This document shows, in pieces, positions 10,062 through 20,203 of a DNA stretch of 64,000 nucleotides. The DNA lies in the NCBI RefSeq assembly GCF_001885945.1, contig NZ_JXKQ01000005.1:177193-241192 (forward strand), in the 5' to 3' direction. The translations under genes and the position numbers were made by a program. The first letter of the stretch is position 1; every line of letters starts with the position of its first letter. The notes beneath the pieces are model-generated. The model was given only the letters and a program-made list of their open reading frames with translations, did not search any database and was not told the DNA's origin. The stretch is from Enterococcus hermanniensis (GTDB lineage: Bacteria > Bacillota > Bacilli > Lactobacillales > Enterococcaceae).

Positions 10062-10250
10062 ATGGCAAAAGTTTGCTATTTTACTGGTCGTAAAACAAGA
10101 AGTGCAAATAACCGTTCTCACGCTATGAACGCTACTAAACGTACTGTAAAACCTAATTTACAAAAAGTTCGCGTGTTAATTGACGGAAAACCTAAAAAAG
10201 TTTGGGTCTCAACTCGTGCTTTGAAATCTGGAAAAGTTGAGCGCGTTTAA
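10062..10250 (+). CDS. rpmB: Ribosomal protein bL28
   Basis: A 62-residue basic protein of the large ribosomal subunit with the family start [20 protein letters not shown] and the C-terminal [16 protein letters not shown]. There is a single Cys near the N-terminus, so this is the zinc-free form. AAAGGAGGAAAC precedes the ATG. It is a one-gene unit ended by the terminator at 10268-10294, divergent from the asp23-fakA pair, an arrangement common in Firmicutes. Confidence 0.98.
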   Translation: MAKVCYFTGRKTRSANNRSHAMNATKRTVKPNLQKVRVLIDGKPKKVWVSTRALKSGKVERV

Positions 10251-10267
10251 TATTATCCAATCAAACC

Positions 10268-10294
10268 AAACCGTTCGATCACGAGCGGTTTTTT
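10268..10294 (+). terminator. Intrinsic terminator of rpmB
   Basis: AAACCGTTCG pairs with CGAGCGGTTT around ATCA and is followed by a T run. Confidence 0.85.
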
Positions 10295-10344
10295 ATTTTG
10301 ACTTTTTTCATTTTGGTCATTGATTTCTATAATTGAAGACGCAC

Positions 10345-10374
10345 AAAAAAGAGCCGGCAATGCTGGCTCTTTTT
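10345..10374. terminator. Second hairpin-T terminator after rpmB
   Basis: AAAGAGCCGGC pairs with GCTGGCTCTTT (one G-U pair), flanked by A and T runs. It sits 51 bases beyond the rpmB terminator and before the YfhO gene; it may be a back-up terminator. Confidence 0.7.
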
Positions 10375-10491
10375 CTTTTTATTAGTGTTTTTATAAATCT
10401 TTGCTTGCGTTTCATAGCTCCTTCACAAAATCTAAGGGCTTCTGTGGTAAAATTTGGGTAGTCTGTTGAAAGAAAATGGGTGATTTTTATT

Positions 10492-13086
10492 ATGAAGAAC
10501 TATCTCAAAGAAAATCGATGGTACCTATTAGCCAGCTTTTTCTTGCCAGCATTGATCATGGTGGCCGTTTATTTGACGATTGGGATTTATCCCGGATCAA
10601 GCCGAAGCGTTTTAGCCAGTGACGCTTTTTCACAATTTTCGAACTTCCACGCAAGTTTTCGGAATATGCTTTTAGGAAAGCAAGGGCTTTTTTATAACTG
10701 GAACACTTCTTTAGGATTAAATTATTTATCCTTAGTCTCTTATTACTTAGGTGGATTTTTTACACCTTTAGTGCTTTTCTTTCCCAATCAGTTAATGCCA
10801 GATGCTTTGTATTTTCTAACTATCCTAAAAATTGGTGCCGCTGGTTTAGCTTTTTGGTTTTATGCTAAAGGTAGCTTCAAGCTGCCTGATTGGTCTCGTG
10901 TTGCTTTGAGTGTCACGTATGCCTTGATGTCTTTTGCCATCGCACATTCCGAGATCATCATGTGGTTAGATGCCTTCATTTATCTTCCACTGATTATTTT
11001 AGGAATCAACCGAGTAATGGATTTAAAAAAACCAACGGTCCTCTTTGTTTCCTATTTAATGTTGTTTTTAACAAGTTTTTACATGGGCTTTATGATCGGG
11101 CTCTTCTCGGTTTTATATTTTATCGCTCGGTTAGTGACTAATTGGAAACAATACAAAAAAAGCATTTTGCCTTATGCAATCACTTCGTTGCTAGCAGGCT
11201 TTGCTTCGATGATCATGATTCTTCCTTCCGTTTTAGATTTACGAACCAACGGAGAAGAATTGACGCAAATCACGACTTTCAAGACCGAGGCTACTGGTTG
11301 GTGGGATTTCATTGCTAAAAATATGATCGGCTCGTATGATACGACCAAGTATGGTTCAATTCCCTTTATCTATATTGGTCTCTTACCCTTGGCACTTTGT
11401 TTGTTTTTCTTTATCTGTAAAAAGATTCCTTGGAAAAATAAGCTAGCTTACGGTGTGATTTTTGCGATTTTAATTGCAAGTTTCTATATTCAACCGATGA
11501 ACTTATTTTGGCATGGTATGCATGCACCGAATATGTTTTTGTTCCGGTACGCTTATCTGTTGTCCTTTTTAGTCATCACCTTAGCTGCCTGGGGCTGGGA
11601 GCAACTCGATCGTGAAAATCTTTTGCAATTGATTGCCTCCCTGTTACTATTGATTGCGATTTTCGCGATTTTCTGGGGAACAAAAGGCAAAGATTATAAT
11701 TATTTAAAAGATCTTTCACTATATATCACATTAGGTTTCTTAGCACTGTACGCTTTATTGCTGACCGGCTACCATTTTAATAAGTTACCCCTTAAAACAT
11801 TAAGTATCTTATTATTGTTGCTCATGTGTTCCGAAGCAGCTGTCAACAGCGATTTTATGGTTAGAGGAATTTTAAAAGACTGGAATTATGCTTCTCGCAG
11901 TCTATATACTGCGCCTTATCCAGACATTAAAAATTTAGTCGATGAGACAAAAAGCGAAAATAAAAGTTTCTATCGGATGGAGAATTTAGATCCTGTGTCT
12001 TCAAATGATTCCTTTAATTATGGGTATAGCGGCGTCAGTATGTTTTCTTCAATTCGAAATCGTCACTCATCAAGCTATTTAGATCAATTAGGTTTTCGTT
12101 CTCGCGGAACAAATTTAAATATTCGCTATCAAAATAATACGTTGTTGGCCGATGCTTTTACCGGCATCAAATATAATATTGCCAAGACCACGAACTTAAA
12201 TAAATATGGTTTTACTAAAACAAAAAGTTCTGGTGAATACAATCTTTTTGAAAATAGCAATGCTTTGCCATTGGCCTTTACTGCCCCGACAAGCGTTGAT
12301 CATTTGACTGCCATGTCCAATGATAATCTAGGTACACAAACACAATTATTCAATGCCTTATCACAAGAACAATTGCAATATTTCAAATTCTTGCCGATGG
12401 CACAAGTTTCGACTAAAAATGCTACAGTCACAAATTCGGGTAACATCACAACGATTGCCGAAAAGCAAAGCAATGTTGCTAAAGAGGTCTCTTGGACTGT
12501 CCAGGTCCCTGCCAATACACAGGCATACTTGAGCTTGTACCCGTATAATTTTTCAGAATTAGAAAGTTCTACTGCAGCTGTGACTGCCAATGGTCAAACA
12601 CGTCAGGCTCAAATTAGCATCAGTGGCCAATACTATGACTTAGGCTATTACTCGGCAGCTACAACCGTTACCTTTACCGCTAGTTTCTACGGTACCAAAT
12701 CGGTCAGCTTCCAAAATCCACAAGTTCTAGCTCTAGATACGATTGCTTATCAATTAGCAGTCGATCAGATCCAAGAAAACGGCGTGGCCTTAAAAACAGG
12801 CAAAAACAGTGCTAAAGGAACCGTCAATTCTAGCAAAGAACAAACTTTAGTTACCACTATTCCTTATGACGAAGGCTGGACCGCCAAAGTCGATGGCAAA
12901 AAAGTCGATATCAAAGCCTTCCAAGATGCCTTTATCAGCATCCACGTACCAAAAGGCAAACATACCGTTACCTTTAGTTACATGCCAAAAGGCTTTATTG
13001 TTGGAGCTATTTCATTTGTTGTCTCGATCGGACTCTTTATCCTCTATTTACGAATGCTAAAACCAAAAAAAGTCTATCGACATTAA
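10492..13086 (+). CDS. YfhO family multi-spanning membrane protein
   Basis: An 864-residue integral membrane protein of the YfhO family. In B. subtilis a member is needed, with a CsbB-type glycosyltransferase, for sugar decoration of lipoteichoic acid. The first 450 residues hold about a dozen hydrophobic segments with the recurrent N-terminal features (YPGSSRSVLASDAFSQF, then FRNMLLGKQGLFYNW). The middle and C-terminal part is extracytoplasmic (IPYDEGWTAKVDGKKVDIK is typical), followed by one last membrane helix. The start is ATG 10492; a GTG four codons earlier is possible and neither has a strong ribosome-binding site. It stands alone, ended by the hairpin at 13132-13166; no glycosyltransferase partner is adjacent. 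Confidence 0.88.
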   Translation: MKNYLKENRWYLLASFFLPALIMVAVYLTIGIYPGSSRSVLASDAFSQFSNFHASFRNMLLGKQGLFYNWNTSLGLNYLSLVSYYLGGFFTPLVLFFPNQLMPDALYFLTILKIGAAGLAFWFYAKGSFKLPDWSRVALSVTYALMSFAIAHSEIIMWLDAFIYLPLIILGINRVMDLKKPTVLFVSYLMLFLTSFYMGFMIGLFSVLYFIARLVTNWKQYKKSILPYAITSLLAGFASMIMILPSVLDLRTNGEELTQITTFKTEATGWWDFIAKNMIGSYDTTKYGSIPFIYIGLLPLALCLFFFICKKIPWKNKLAYGVIFAILIASFYIQPMNLFWHGMHAPNMFLFRYAYLLSFLVITLAAWGWEQLDRENLLQLIASLLLLIAIFAIFWGTKGKDYNYLKDLSLYITLGFLALYALLLTGYHFNKLPLKTLSILLLLLMCSEAAVNSDFMVRGILKDWNYASRSLYTAPYPDIKNLVDETKSENKSFYRMENLDPVSSNDSFNYGYSGVSMFSSIRNRHSSSYLDQLGFRSRGTNLNIRYQNNTLLADAFTGIKYNIAKTTNLNKYGFTKTKSSGEYNLFENSNALPLAFTAPTSVDHLTAMSNDNLGTQTQLFNALSQEQLQYFKFLPMAQVSTKNATVTNSGNITTIAEKQSNVAKEVSWTVQVPANTQAYLSLYPYNFSELESSTAAVTANGQTRQAQISISGQYYDLGYYSAATTVTFTASFYGTKSVSFQNPQVLALDTIAYQLAVDQIQENGVALKTGKNSAKGTVNSSKEQTLVTTIPYDEGWTAKVDGKKVDIKAFQDAFISIHVPKGKHTVTFSYMPKGFIVGAISFVVSIGLFILYLRMLKPKKVYRH

Positions 13087-13131
13087 ACAGCGCATCACTA
13101 ACTTCTCTTGTCTTTCGTAATAAAAATTTAC

Positions 13132-13166
13132 AAAAAGCACGCTAAATCGATTTAGCGTGCTTTTTT
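13132..13166. terminator. Bidirectional terminator between YfhO gene and truA
   Basis: AAAAAGCACGCTAAATCG pairs with the following ATTTAGCGTGCTTTTTT; the perfect inverted repeat with A and T flanks ends both convergent transcripts. Confidence 0.92.
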
Positions 13167-13167
13167 A

Positions 13168-13914
13168 TTATTCATATTTTACCTCTGCCAAATAAAGCCC
13201 TTCTGGATGAGCAGTCGGCCCAGCCAAATTACGGTCTTGTGCATCCAGGATTGCCGGAATACTATCCGCAGGCATCCGTCCATTACCGATTTTTAAAAGG
13301 GTTCCAACTAAGATGCGGATCATTTTATATAAGAAGCCATTGCCTCTAAAAATAAAAGTTAGCTCTGTCCCAGCTTCATTTACTTCTAAATCAGCTTGAT
13401 AAATCGTACGTACTTTGTCTTCGATCGCACCGCCCGTTGCACAAAAAGAAGTAAAATCATGCGTTCCCAATAAATCTGGCAATGCTTGACGAATCAAATC
13501 AAGATCTAACGGATAAGGAAAATATGACGCAAAAAAACGGCGAAATGGACTGCGTGGTTTTGCGATTTGAACTTTAAAATGATACGTCTTTTCAATTACA
13601 TGATACCGGGCATGAAAATCATCAGCAGCAATTTCTACGGAAGAGATGGCAATATCATCCGGTGTTTGTGTATCTAGTGCAAAACGCATTCTTTCCAAGG
13701 GTCTTTCTTGCGGATAATCAAAATGGATCACTTGACCAATCGCATGAACACCTGCATCCGTCCGACCCGAGCCAACAATTGTGACTGGTGTTCCATTATT
13801 CATTTTTTGTAAAGTTTTTTCAACTTCCCCTTGAACCGTCCGACCATTCGGCTGACGTTGAAAACCATTAAAATTTGTTCCATCATAAGCAATCACCGCT
13901 TTGTATCTAACCAT
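13168..13914 (-). CDS. truA: tRNA pseudouridine(38-40) synthase TruA
   Basis: Makes pseudouridine at positions 38-40 of the tRNA anticodon arm. The 248-residue protein begins VRYKAVIAYDGTNFNGFQRQ and carries the catalytic Asp in GSGRTDAGVHAIGQV (near residue 55). GGAG precedes the ATG. It comes after ecfT in transcription order, but a terminator overlaps the ecfT stop, so truA may have its own promoter in the 92 nt gap or depend on read-through. Confidence 0.97.
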   Translation of the reverse strand: MVRYKAVIAYDGTNFNGFQRQPNGRTVQGEVEKTLQKMNNGTPVTIVGSGRTDAGVHAIGQVIHFDYPQERPLERMRFALDTQTPDDIAISSVEIAADDFHARYHVIEKTYHFKVQIAKPRSPFRRFFASYFPYPLDLDLIRQALPDLLGTHDFTSFCATGGAIEDKVRTIYQADLEVNEAGTELTFIFRGNGFLYKMIRILVGTLLKIGNGRMPADSIPAILDAQDRNLAGPTAHPEGLYLAEVKYE

Positions 13915-13981
13915 CCGCTCTAAAAACTCCTTCTCAGTAAATTCGTGTCATTATAACAGCTTTTTTTATCCATTCCAATAG

Positions 13982-14008
13982 AAAAAAAGCTTGGATTTCT
14001 CCAAGCTT
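13982..14008 (-). terminator. Intrinsic terminator at the end of ecfT
   Basis: On the minus strand AAGCTTGG pairs with CCAAGCTT around AGAAAT and is followed by seven T. The 5' arm overlaps the ecfT stop codon. Confidence 0.82.
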
Positions 14009-14801
14009 AACTCCGTAAAAAGAACAATACGATAGTCACAATCACAAAAATAAGCAAGACAATCGTATCGCGATTCATCCATTGCAACTTCCGATATTTA
14101 CTGCGTCCTTCACCACCACGATAGCCGCGTGCTTCCATTGCGGTTGCTAAATCTTCTGCTCGATTAAAACTGCTGACAAATAGAGGAATCAGTAGTGGAA
14201 CAATCGCTTTAACTTTTTGTACCAAACTGCCATCGTTAAAATCAACACCGCGCGCTCGTTGCGCATTCATGATTTTTTCTGTCTCATCCATCAGCGTAGG
14301 AACAAAACGTAATGCAATCGATAGCATCAACGCAATTTCATGAACTGGAAAATGGAATCTCTTCAATGGGTTCAACAACGATTCGATCGCATCTGACATC
14401 GATAACGGTGGTGTTGTCAACGTCAACAATGTGGACATAAAAATGATCAATACGAACCGACAAAAGATAAATAATCCATTTTGAATCCCATAGGAAGAAA
14501 GACTAAATACTCCCCAAGACCAATACAAAGTACCGCCTCGTGTGAAAAGCATCTGCAAAGCTACGGTAAAAATAATCAACCAAATTAATGGTCGAATCCC
14601 TTTTAAAAAGAAACTCAAATTAATTTTAGAAGCTAAAACAGCAACCATAGTGAAAGCAGCTAAGAATAGATAGCTTTGCCAATTATTGGCTAAAAAAATG
14701 ATTCCGATAAAATAAAAACTTGCGAGCAATTTTGCTCTTGGGTCTAAACGGTGGATCAATGAATCTCCAGGAATATATCGTCCAAAAATTAATTTATTCA
14801 T
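14007..14801 (-). CDS. ecfT: ECF transporter transmembrane component EcfT
   Basis: Membrane coupling subunit shared by group II energy-coupling-factor vitamin transporters; it joins the two ATPases EcfA1/EcfA2 to various substrate-binding S-components. The 264-residue protein has several membrane helices and a cytoplasmic region with two Ala-Arg-Gly coupling motifs: [10 protein letters not shown] and [11 protein letters not shown]. The start is ATG 14801, which begins [14 protein letters not shown] and overlaps the end of ecfA2 by eight bases. A longer frame starting inside ecfA2 is unlikely. No S-component gene is in the window, as usual for this locus. Confidence 0.96.
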   Translation of the reverse strand: MNKLIFGRYIPGDSLIHRLDPRAKLLASFYFIGIIFLANNWQSYLFLAAFTMVAVLASKINLSFFLKGIRPLIWLIIFTVALQMLFTRGGTLYWSWGVFSLSSYGIQNGLFIFCRFVLIIFMSTLLTLTTPPLSMSDAIESLLNPLKRFHFPVHEIALMLSIALRFVPTLMDETEKIMNAQRARGVDFNDGSLVQKVKAIVPLLIPLFVSSFNRAEDLATAMEARGYRGGEGRSKYRKLQWMNRDTIVLLIFVIVTIVLFFLRS

Positions 14802-15663
14802 TAGTCGCAGGACCTCCTGCATGCTTGACGATCCAATCAGCCAATTCATTTTCAGTCAATGGCAACTCAGTAAATTTTGCGCCACGGGATTGCATCTTTT
14901 CAGCAAACGCACTTGCTTGTGGTACACCTAATTGTTTTTCTTTCAACCATTCGACATCGTCAAAAACATTTTGTGGCGTTCCATGTTTTACCACTTGGCC
15001 TTTTTCCAAAACATAAACATAATCGGCAAAATTTGTTACATCATCCATCAAATGAGTCACTAAAACGATTGTAATCTTTTTTTCACGGTGCAAGCGTAAG
15101 AACATCTCCATCATTTCTTTACGTCCCATTGGATCTAAGCCTGCTGTTGGCTCATCTAAGACCAATACTTCAGGCTCCATTGCAAGGACCCCAGCGATTG
15201 CTACACGCCGCATTTGCCCCCCAGAAAGCTCAAAAGGCGACCGTTCAAGATAGGATTCATCTAAGCCAACCATTTGTAAATTCTCTTTAGCTAAAATTAA
15301 AGCAGCTTCCTCTTTCACACCAAAATTTTTAGGGCCAAAGGCAATATCCTTGGCGACTGTTTCTTCGAATAATTGTGCCTCAGGAAATTGGAACACAATC
15401 CCAACTTTTTTGCGGACAGGCTTCAAATTTTTATTATCTGTCGTTGGTGTAATTTTCCGATCACCAATGATCACTTGCCCTTCAGTCGGTTTAAGTAGTG
15501 CATTCAAATGTTGTAATAACGTTGATTTACCACTGCCAGTATGACCAACGAGTGCTGTATAAGAACCTTGTTTGATATCTAAATCAATATCGTACAAAGC
15601 ACGTTGTTCAAAGGGAGTATTCGGTTGATATACATAGTTTACTTTTTCAAAACGGATGTCCAT
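14794..15663 (-). CDS. ecfA2: ECF transporter ATPase EcfA2
   Basis: Second ATPase of the vitamin ECF module. It shows Walker [12 protein letters not shown]-loop FQFPEAQLF, signature LSGGQMRR and Walker [13 protein letters not shown]. The 289-residue length is typical. The start is the ATG at 15663 ([10 protein letters not shown]); a TTG two codons before it is also in frame. It overlaps ecfA1 by 25 nt, indicating coupled translation. Confidence 0.95.
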   Translation of the reverse strand: MDIRFEKVNYVYQPNTPFEQRALYDIDLDIKQGSYTALVGHTGSGKSTLLQHLNALLKPTEGQVIIGDRKITPTTDNKNLKPVRKKVGIVFQFPEAQLFEETVAKDIAFGPKNFGVKEEAALILAKENLQMVGLDESYLERSPFELSGGQMRRVAIAGVLAMEPEVLVLDEPTAGLDPMGRKEMMEMFLRLHREKKITIVLVTHLMDDVTNFADYVYVLEKGQVVKHGTPQNVFDDVEWLKEKQLGVPQASAFAEKMQSRGAKFTELPLTENELADWIVKHAGGPATNE

Positions 15664-16475
15664 AACCAATCCATCATCCCTTCTTCATCTAAATAATTTG
15701 CTGGTACTTCTATTCCACGGTCTTTAAGCGCAGCTTTCAGCTTTTCTGGGAAAGGGAGATCCAAACCTAAAGAAACTAATTCTGGCCCTTCTGAAAAGAT
15801 CTCTTCTGGGGTCCCTTCTCGAAATAATTCACCTTCGCGCATAACCAAAATCCGATTTGCACTTGCTGCTTCATCGATATCATGCGTGATCGAAATAACG
15901 GTTAAATCACTTTCTTCTTTGATTTTACGAATCGTTGCAATTACATCGTCGCGGCCTTCAGGATCTAGCATACTTGTTGCTTCATCTAAAATAATAATAT
16001 CCGGACGTAACGCAACCACACCAGCAATAGCCACACGCTGTTTTTGTCCACCTGATAAACGAGCTGGTTCGCGAGTAGCAAAATCTTGCATTTTAACTTT
16101 TTCCAATGCATCTTTCACTCGACGCTGCATTTCTTCTCGTTCAATTCCTTGATTTTCCAAGCCGAACGCAACATCATCTTCTACAGTCGCACCTACGAAT
16201 TGATTGTCAGGATTTTGAAAGACCATTCCCACCATACGGCGAATATCCCAAACAGAATCATAGGACAATGCCTTCCCACCAACAGTAACAGTTCCTTTTT
16301 GCGGCAGATGCAATCCATTGATCGTTTTAGCTAAAGTCGATTTTCCTGAACCATTGTGCCCGACGATTGCGACCCATTCTCCCTTTTTAATTGAAAAACT
16401 TACATCTTTCAATGCTGGTGTTGTTTCTTCTTGATAACTAAATTCAATTTGATTGACTTCAATAATTGGTTTCAT
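15639..16475 (-). CDS. ecfA1: ECF transporter ATPase EcfA1
   Basis: First ATPase of the shared ECF module. Walker A is [10 protein letters not shown], the Q-loop is [16 protein letters not shown], the signature is LSGGQKQR and Walker B is [12 protein letters not shown]. The length is 278 residues. Two ATG codons compete: 16481 lies directly against AGAAAGG while 16475 is eight bases from it, so I prefer 16475. It follows rplQ at 253 nt, separated by a structured terminator (16603-16717), so the ecf genes may have their own promoter. Confidence 0.95.
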   Translation of the reverse strand: MKPIIEVNQIEFSYQEETTPALKDVSFSIKKGEWVAIVGHNGSGKSTLAKTINGLHLPQKGTVTVGGKALSYDSVWDIRRMVGMVFQNPDNQFVGATVEDDVAFGLENQGIEREEMQRRVKDALEKVKMQDFATREPARLSGGQKQRVAIAGVVALRPDIIILDEATSMLDPEGRDDVIATIRKIKEESDLTVISITHDIDEAASANRILVMREGELFREGTPEEIFSEGPELVSLGLDLPFPEKLKAALKDRGIEVPANYLDEEGMMDWLWTSVLKK

Positions 16476-16602
16476 GGCCATACCTTTCTACTTCTTTTCC
16501 AAATCTGTTCTAAGCCTAGCAAAAAAGTGTTGTTTTATCAATCCTAGATACTCAATAAAATGCTTTTGTATACCTATCTGTCTTGACAGTAATTTTGGGT
16601 AT

Positions 16603-16717
16603 AAAAAAACACTTTATGATGAGTGCCGGCTTCCCAGAAATCTGGGAAGCGGCGCTGAGCTAGACTCGGAGAAATTCTCCAACATCATAACACTCTAAAA
16701 GAATCATCTATAAAGTG
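16603..16717 (-). terminator. Multibranched terminator-like element between rplQ and ecfA1
   Basis: On the minus strand the 3' arm TCATCATAAAGTG (16622-16610) is followed by seven T. It can pair with CACTTTATAGATGA (16717-16704, one bulge) or, for eight bases, with TTATGATG (16690-16683). Enclosed are two strong hairpins: GGAGAATTTCTCC (16680-16668) and CTTCCCAG/CTGGGAAG (16649-16630). The element probably ends the long ribosomal transcript; it also looks like a compact repeat of the kind scattered in enterococcal genomes, which I cannot test here. Confidence 0.65.
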
Positions 16718-16728
16718 ACGAGTGATTA

Positions 16729-17109
16729 TTATACAAGTTCTAAAACAACCATAGGGGCGTTGTCGCCACGGCGAGGTTCTGTTTTTAAGATACGAGTGTA
16801 TCCACCTTGACGTTCAGCATAACGAGGTGCAACGTCGTTGAATAATTTTTGTAATGCAGTTTCAACAACAACAGCTTCGTTTTCTTCACGAACATCAGCG
16901 ATTTCATTACGTACAAAGCTTGCAGCTTGGCGACGTGCATGAAGATCCCCGCGTTTTCCTAAGGTAATCATCTTTTCAGTAGTTGAACGAACTTCTTTCG
17001 CACGAGCTTCAGTCGTAACGATGCGTTCATTGATAATTAAGTCAGTTGTTAAGTCACGCAACATAGCTTTACGTTGGCTAGATGTGCGTCCTAATTTACG
17101 ATAACTCAC
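16729..17109 (-). CDS. rplQ: Ribosomal protein bL17
   Basis: A 126-residue large-subunit protein near the peptide exit tunnel. It starts [20 protein letters not shown], the universal bL17 N-terminus, and ends [12 protein letters not shown]. It follows rpoA by 27 nt and is the last gene of the ribosomal cluster before the structured terminator. Confidence 0.98.
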   Translation of the reverse strand: MSYRKLGRTSSQRKAMLRDLTTDLIINERIVTTEARAKEVRSTTEKMITLGKRGDLHARRQAASFVRNEIADVREENEAVVVETALQKLFNDVAPRYAERQGGYTRILKTEPRRGDNAPMVVLELV

Positions 17110-17136
17110 GTAGGTTTCCCTCCTTTGTCAACAATA

Positions 17137-18075
17137 TTAATCGTCTTTACGTAGTCCTAGTCCAAGATCATGTAATTTAGCTTTCACTTCTTCAAGTGAT
17201 TTACGACCTAAATTACGTACTTTGATCATTTCAGGTTCAGACTTATTCGTTAATTCTTGAACCGTATTAATTCCGGCACGTTTCAAGCAATTGTACGAAC
17301 GTACAGACAAGTCTAGTTCTTCGATGGTCATTTCTAGCATTTTTTCTTTTTGTGTTTCTTCTTTTTCTACCATGATTTCAGCATTTTTTGCTTCATCAGT
17401 AAGATTTACAAAAATGTCCAAATGTTCAGTTAAAATTTTCGCTGCTAGACTCAATGCCTCTTGAGCAATGATCGATCCATCAGTCCAAATTTCCATCGTT
17501 AATTTATCGAAATCATCACGACGACCAACACGTGTATTTTCAACTTGGTAGTTTACTTTGCGTACTGGTGTGTAGATAGAATCGACCGGAAGCACACCAA
17601 TTGGCATATCTTCCTTTTTATTTTCGTCTGCTTGAACATAGCCTCGACCAGGTTTTACTGTTAAACGTGCATGGAATGTCGCGCCTTCAGCAACAGTACA
17701 AATGTACATATCTTTGTTTAAGATTTCAACGTCACTGTCAACGATAATATCGCCGGCAGTTACCGTAGCTGGTCCAGTAATATCGATCTCAAGGGTTTTT
17801 TCTTCTTCAGCAAATAACTTAAGCGCCAGACCTTTGATATTCAAAATGATTTGTACAACGTCTTCTCGTACACCTTTGATGGTTGAGAATTCGTGCAACG
17901 CACCATCGATTTGAATATTAGTAATGGCAGCACCTGGTAAAGAAGAAAGTAGAATACGACGTAGAGAATTACCTAAAGTAGTTCCATAACCTCTTTCCAA
18001 AGGTTCAACAACGAACTTGCCATAATCTCTGTCTTCATCAATTTTTGTGATTCTTGGTTTTTCGAATTCAATCAT
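17137..18075 (-). CDS. rpoA: RNA polymerase alpha subunit
   Basis: Assembles RNA polymerase through its N-terminal dimer domain (about 1-230, with [20 protein letters not shown]) and contacts UP elements and activators with its C-terminal domain (about 250-312, with [18 protein letters not shown]). The 312-residue length is normal. It sits between rpsK (80 nt upstream) and rplQ. Confidence 0.98.
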   Translation of the reverse strand: MIEFEKPRITKIDEDRDYGKFVVEPLERGYGTTLGNSLRRILLSSLPGAAITNIQIDGALHEFSTIKGVREDVVQIILNIKGLALKLFAEEEKTLEIDITGPATVTAGDIIVDSDVEILNKDMYICTVAEGATFHARLTVKPGRGYVQADENKKEDMPIGVLPVDSIYTPVRKVNYQVENTRVGRRDDFDKLTMEIWTDGSIIAQEALSLAAKILTEHLDIFVNLTDEAKNAEIMVEKEETQKEKMLEMTIEELDLSVRSYNCLKRAGINTVQELTNKSEPEMIKVRNLGRKSLEEVKAKLHDLGLGLRKDD

Positions 18076-18155
18076 TCTTGTTTTTTACCCCTTTCAAAAC
18101 GAAAAGTGTCTTGTTCAATGACATTCCTTGTAAAACTCATAGAGTTGGGCACTCA

Positions 18156-18545
18156 TTAAACACGACGGCGTTTTGGAGGGCGGCATCCATTATGAGGTAC
18201 TGGAGTCACGTCACGAATTGCAGTTACTTCTAAACCAGTTGCTTGCAATGAACGAATCGCTGCTTCACGACCAGAACCAGGTCCTTTAACAGTTACTTCA
18301 ACACTTTTCAATCCATGTTCCATTGCAGCTTTCGTTGCAGTTTCAGCAGCCATTTGAGCAGCGAAAGGAGTAGATTTTTTACTACCTTTGAAGCCTAATG
18401 AACCTGCAGATGACCATGCTAAAGCGTTACCGCTAGCATCAGTGATCATGATGATTGTATTATTAAAAGTCGAATGAATATGAGCAATACCTGTTTCAAT
18501 ATTCTTCTTCACACGACGTTTACGATTTACTTTCTTTGCTACCAT
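18156..18545 (-). CDS. rpsK: Ribosomal protein uS11
   Basis: Small-subunit platform protein, 129 residues, with the typical [18 protein letters not shown] and C-terminal [23 protein letters not shown] lies upstream of the ATG. It is 24 nt after rpsM in the alpha operon. Confidence 0.98.
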   Translation of the reverse strand: MVAKKVNRKRRVKKNIETGIAHIHSTFNNTIIMITDASGNALAWSSAGSLGFKGSKKSTPFAAQMAAETATKAAMEHGLKSVEVTVKGPGSGREAAIRSLQATGLEVTAIRDVTPVPHNGCRPPKRRRV

Positions 18546-18569
18546 GAAGATTTAAACCTCCTTCACTAA

Positions 18570-18935
18570 TTATTTTTTCTTGCCGGCAATAGCGCGAGCT
18601 GGGCCTTTACGAGTACGAGCGTTGTTCTTAGTGTTTTGTCCACGTGTAGGCAAGCCACGACGATGACGAATTCCACGGTAAGAACCGATTTCCATCAAAC
18701 GTTTGATGTTCAAGTTAGTTTCACGACGTAGATCGCCTTCAACTTTTAATTTATCGATTTCCGCACGGATAGCGTCTGTTTGTTCGTTCGTTAAGTCACG
18801 TACACGAACATCTTCAGAAACGCCTGCGTCGGCTAAAATTTGTTTCGCTGTAGTATTTCCGATACCGTAAATATAAGTAAGTGAAATTACCACGCGTTTA
18901 TCACGAGGAATATCTACTCCTGCAATACGAGCCAT
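18570..18935 (-). CDS. rpsM: Ribosomal protein uS13
   Basis: Small-subunit head protein that forms bridges with the large subunit. The 121 residues include [14 protein letters not shown], a helix-two-turn-helix ([13 protein letters not shown]) and a basic C-terminal tail. It lies 18 nt after rpmJ. Confidence 0.98.
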   Translation of the reverse strand: MARIAGVDIPRDKRVVISLTYIYGIGNTTAKQILADAGVSEDVRVRDLTNEQTDAIRAEIDKLKVEGDLRRETNLNIKRLMEIGSYRGIRHRRGLPTRGQNTKNNARTRKGPARAIAGKKK

Positions 18936-18953
18936 ACTTAATTACACCTCCAA

Positions 18954-19070
18954 TTATCCTTGACGTTGTTTATGTTTTGGGTTTGCTGGGCAAATCACCA
19001 TAACGCGTCCATTACGACGAATTACTTTACAATGTTCACACATTGGTTTTACTGATGGTCTTACTTTCAT
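18954..19070 (-). CDS. rpmJ: Ribosomal protein bL36
   Basis: A 38-residue large-subunit protein beginning [19 protein letters not shown]. The zinc ligands are present as CEHC with a later Cys and His ([12 protein letters not shown]), so this is the zinc-binding form. AGGAGG precedes the ATG. It lies between infA and rpsM, its usual place. Confidence 0.97.
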   Translation of the reverse strand: MKVRPSVKPMCEHCKVIRRNGRVMVICPANPKHKQRQG

Positions 19071-19103
19071 GATTATACCTCCTGAAGTTTTACGGAGTAC
19101 AAC

Positions 19104-19322
19104 TTACTTAAAGCGATAGGTAATGCGACCACGACTCAAATCATAAGGAGAAAGTTCAACAGTAACCTTATCTCCAGGTAGGATTCGAATGTAATACATC
19201 CGGATTTTTCCAGATACGTGTGCAAGAACTTCGTGTCCGTTTTCCAATTCGACTTTAAACATTGCATTCGGCAAAGTTTCGACGACTGTTCCTTCGATTT
19301 CAATCATATCTTCTTTTGCCAC
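19104..19322 (-). CDS. infA: Translation initiation factor IF-1
   Basis: A 72-residue OB-fold protein that binds the ribosomal A site during initiation. Family sequence [19 protein letters not shown] and the end RGRITYRFK are clear. The start is a GTG at 19322, eight bases after GGAGG; an upstream ATG in frame would add twelve residues unlike any IF-1. It is the first gene after a promoter at 19436-19464, so infA-rpmJ-rpsM-rpsK-rpoA-rplQ can be transcribed apart from the spc operon. Confidence 0.97.
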   Translation of the reverse strand: MAKEDMIEIEGTVVETLPNAMFKVELENGHEVLAHVSGKIRMYYIRILPGDKVTVELSPYDLSRGRITYRFK

Positions 19323-19435
19323 GCAGAGTACCTCCTTGTAGTTGTTTCGCATTTTCACACGATAAAATGGCGGAAACTGCAGTTCCCACCCTAATTCTAA
19401 AGTTAACTTCTAAAAGCTAGAAGTCAGACTGATAT

Positions 19436-19464
19436 ATTCTATCATAAAACATCGAACTTGGCAA
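19436..19464 (-). promoter_or_regulatory. Promoter of infA and the alpha operon
   Basis: On the minus strand TTGCCA, 17 bases, then TAGAAT, in the 172 nt gap between adk and infA. Confidence 0.7.
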
Positions 19465-19494
19465 GATAAACTGCATTTCAAGTCGGTAGGCAAA

Positions 19495-20190
<696 letters not shown>

Positions 20191-20203
20191 TCAACACGCG
20201 AAT

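Noticed and set aside
10300..10374. Small RNA between rpmB and the YfhO gene
   Set aside because: A TATAAT box and a terminator are close together, but no -35 fits and the transcript would be only about 35 nt; more likely a second terminator.
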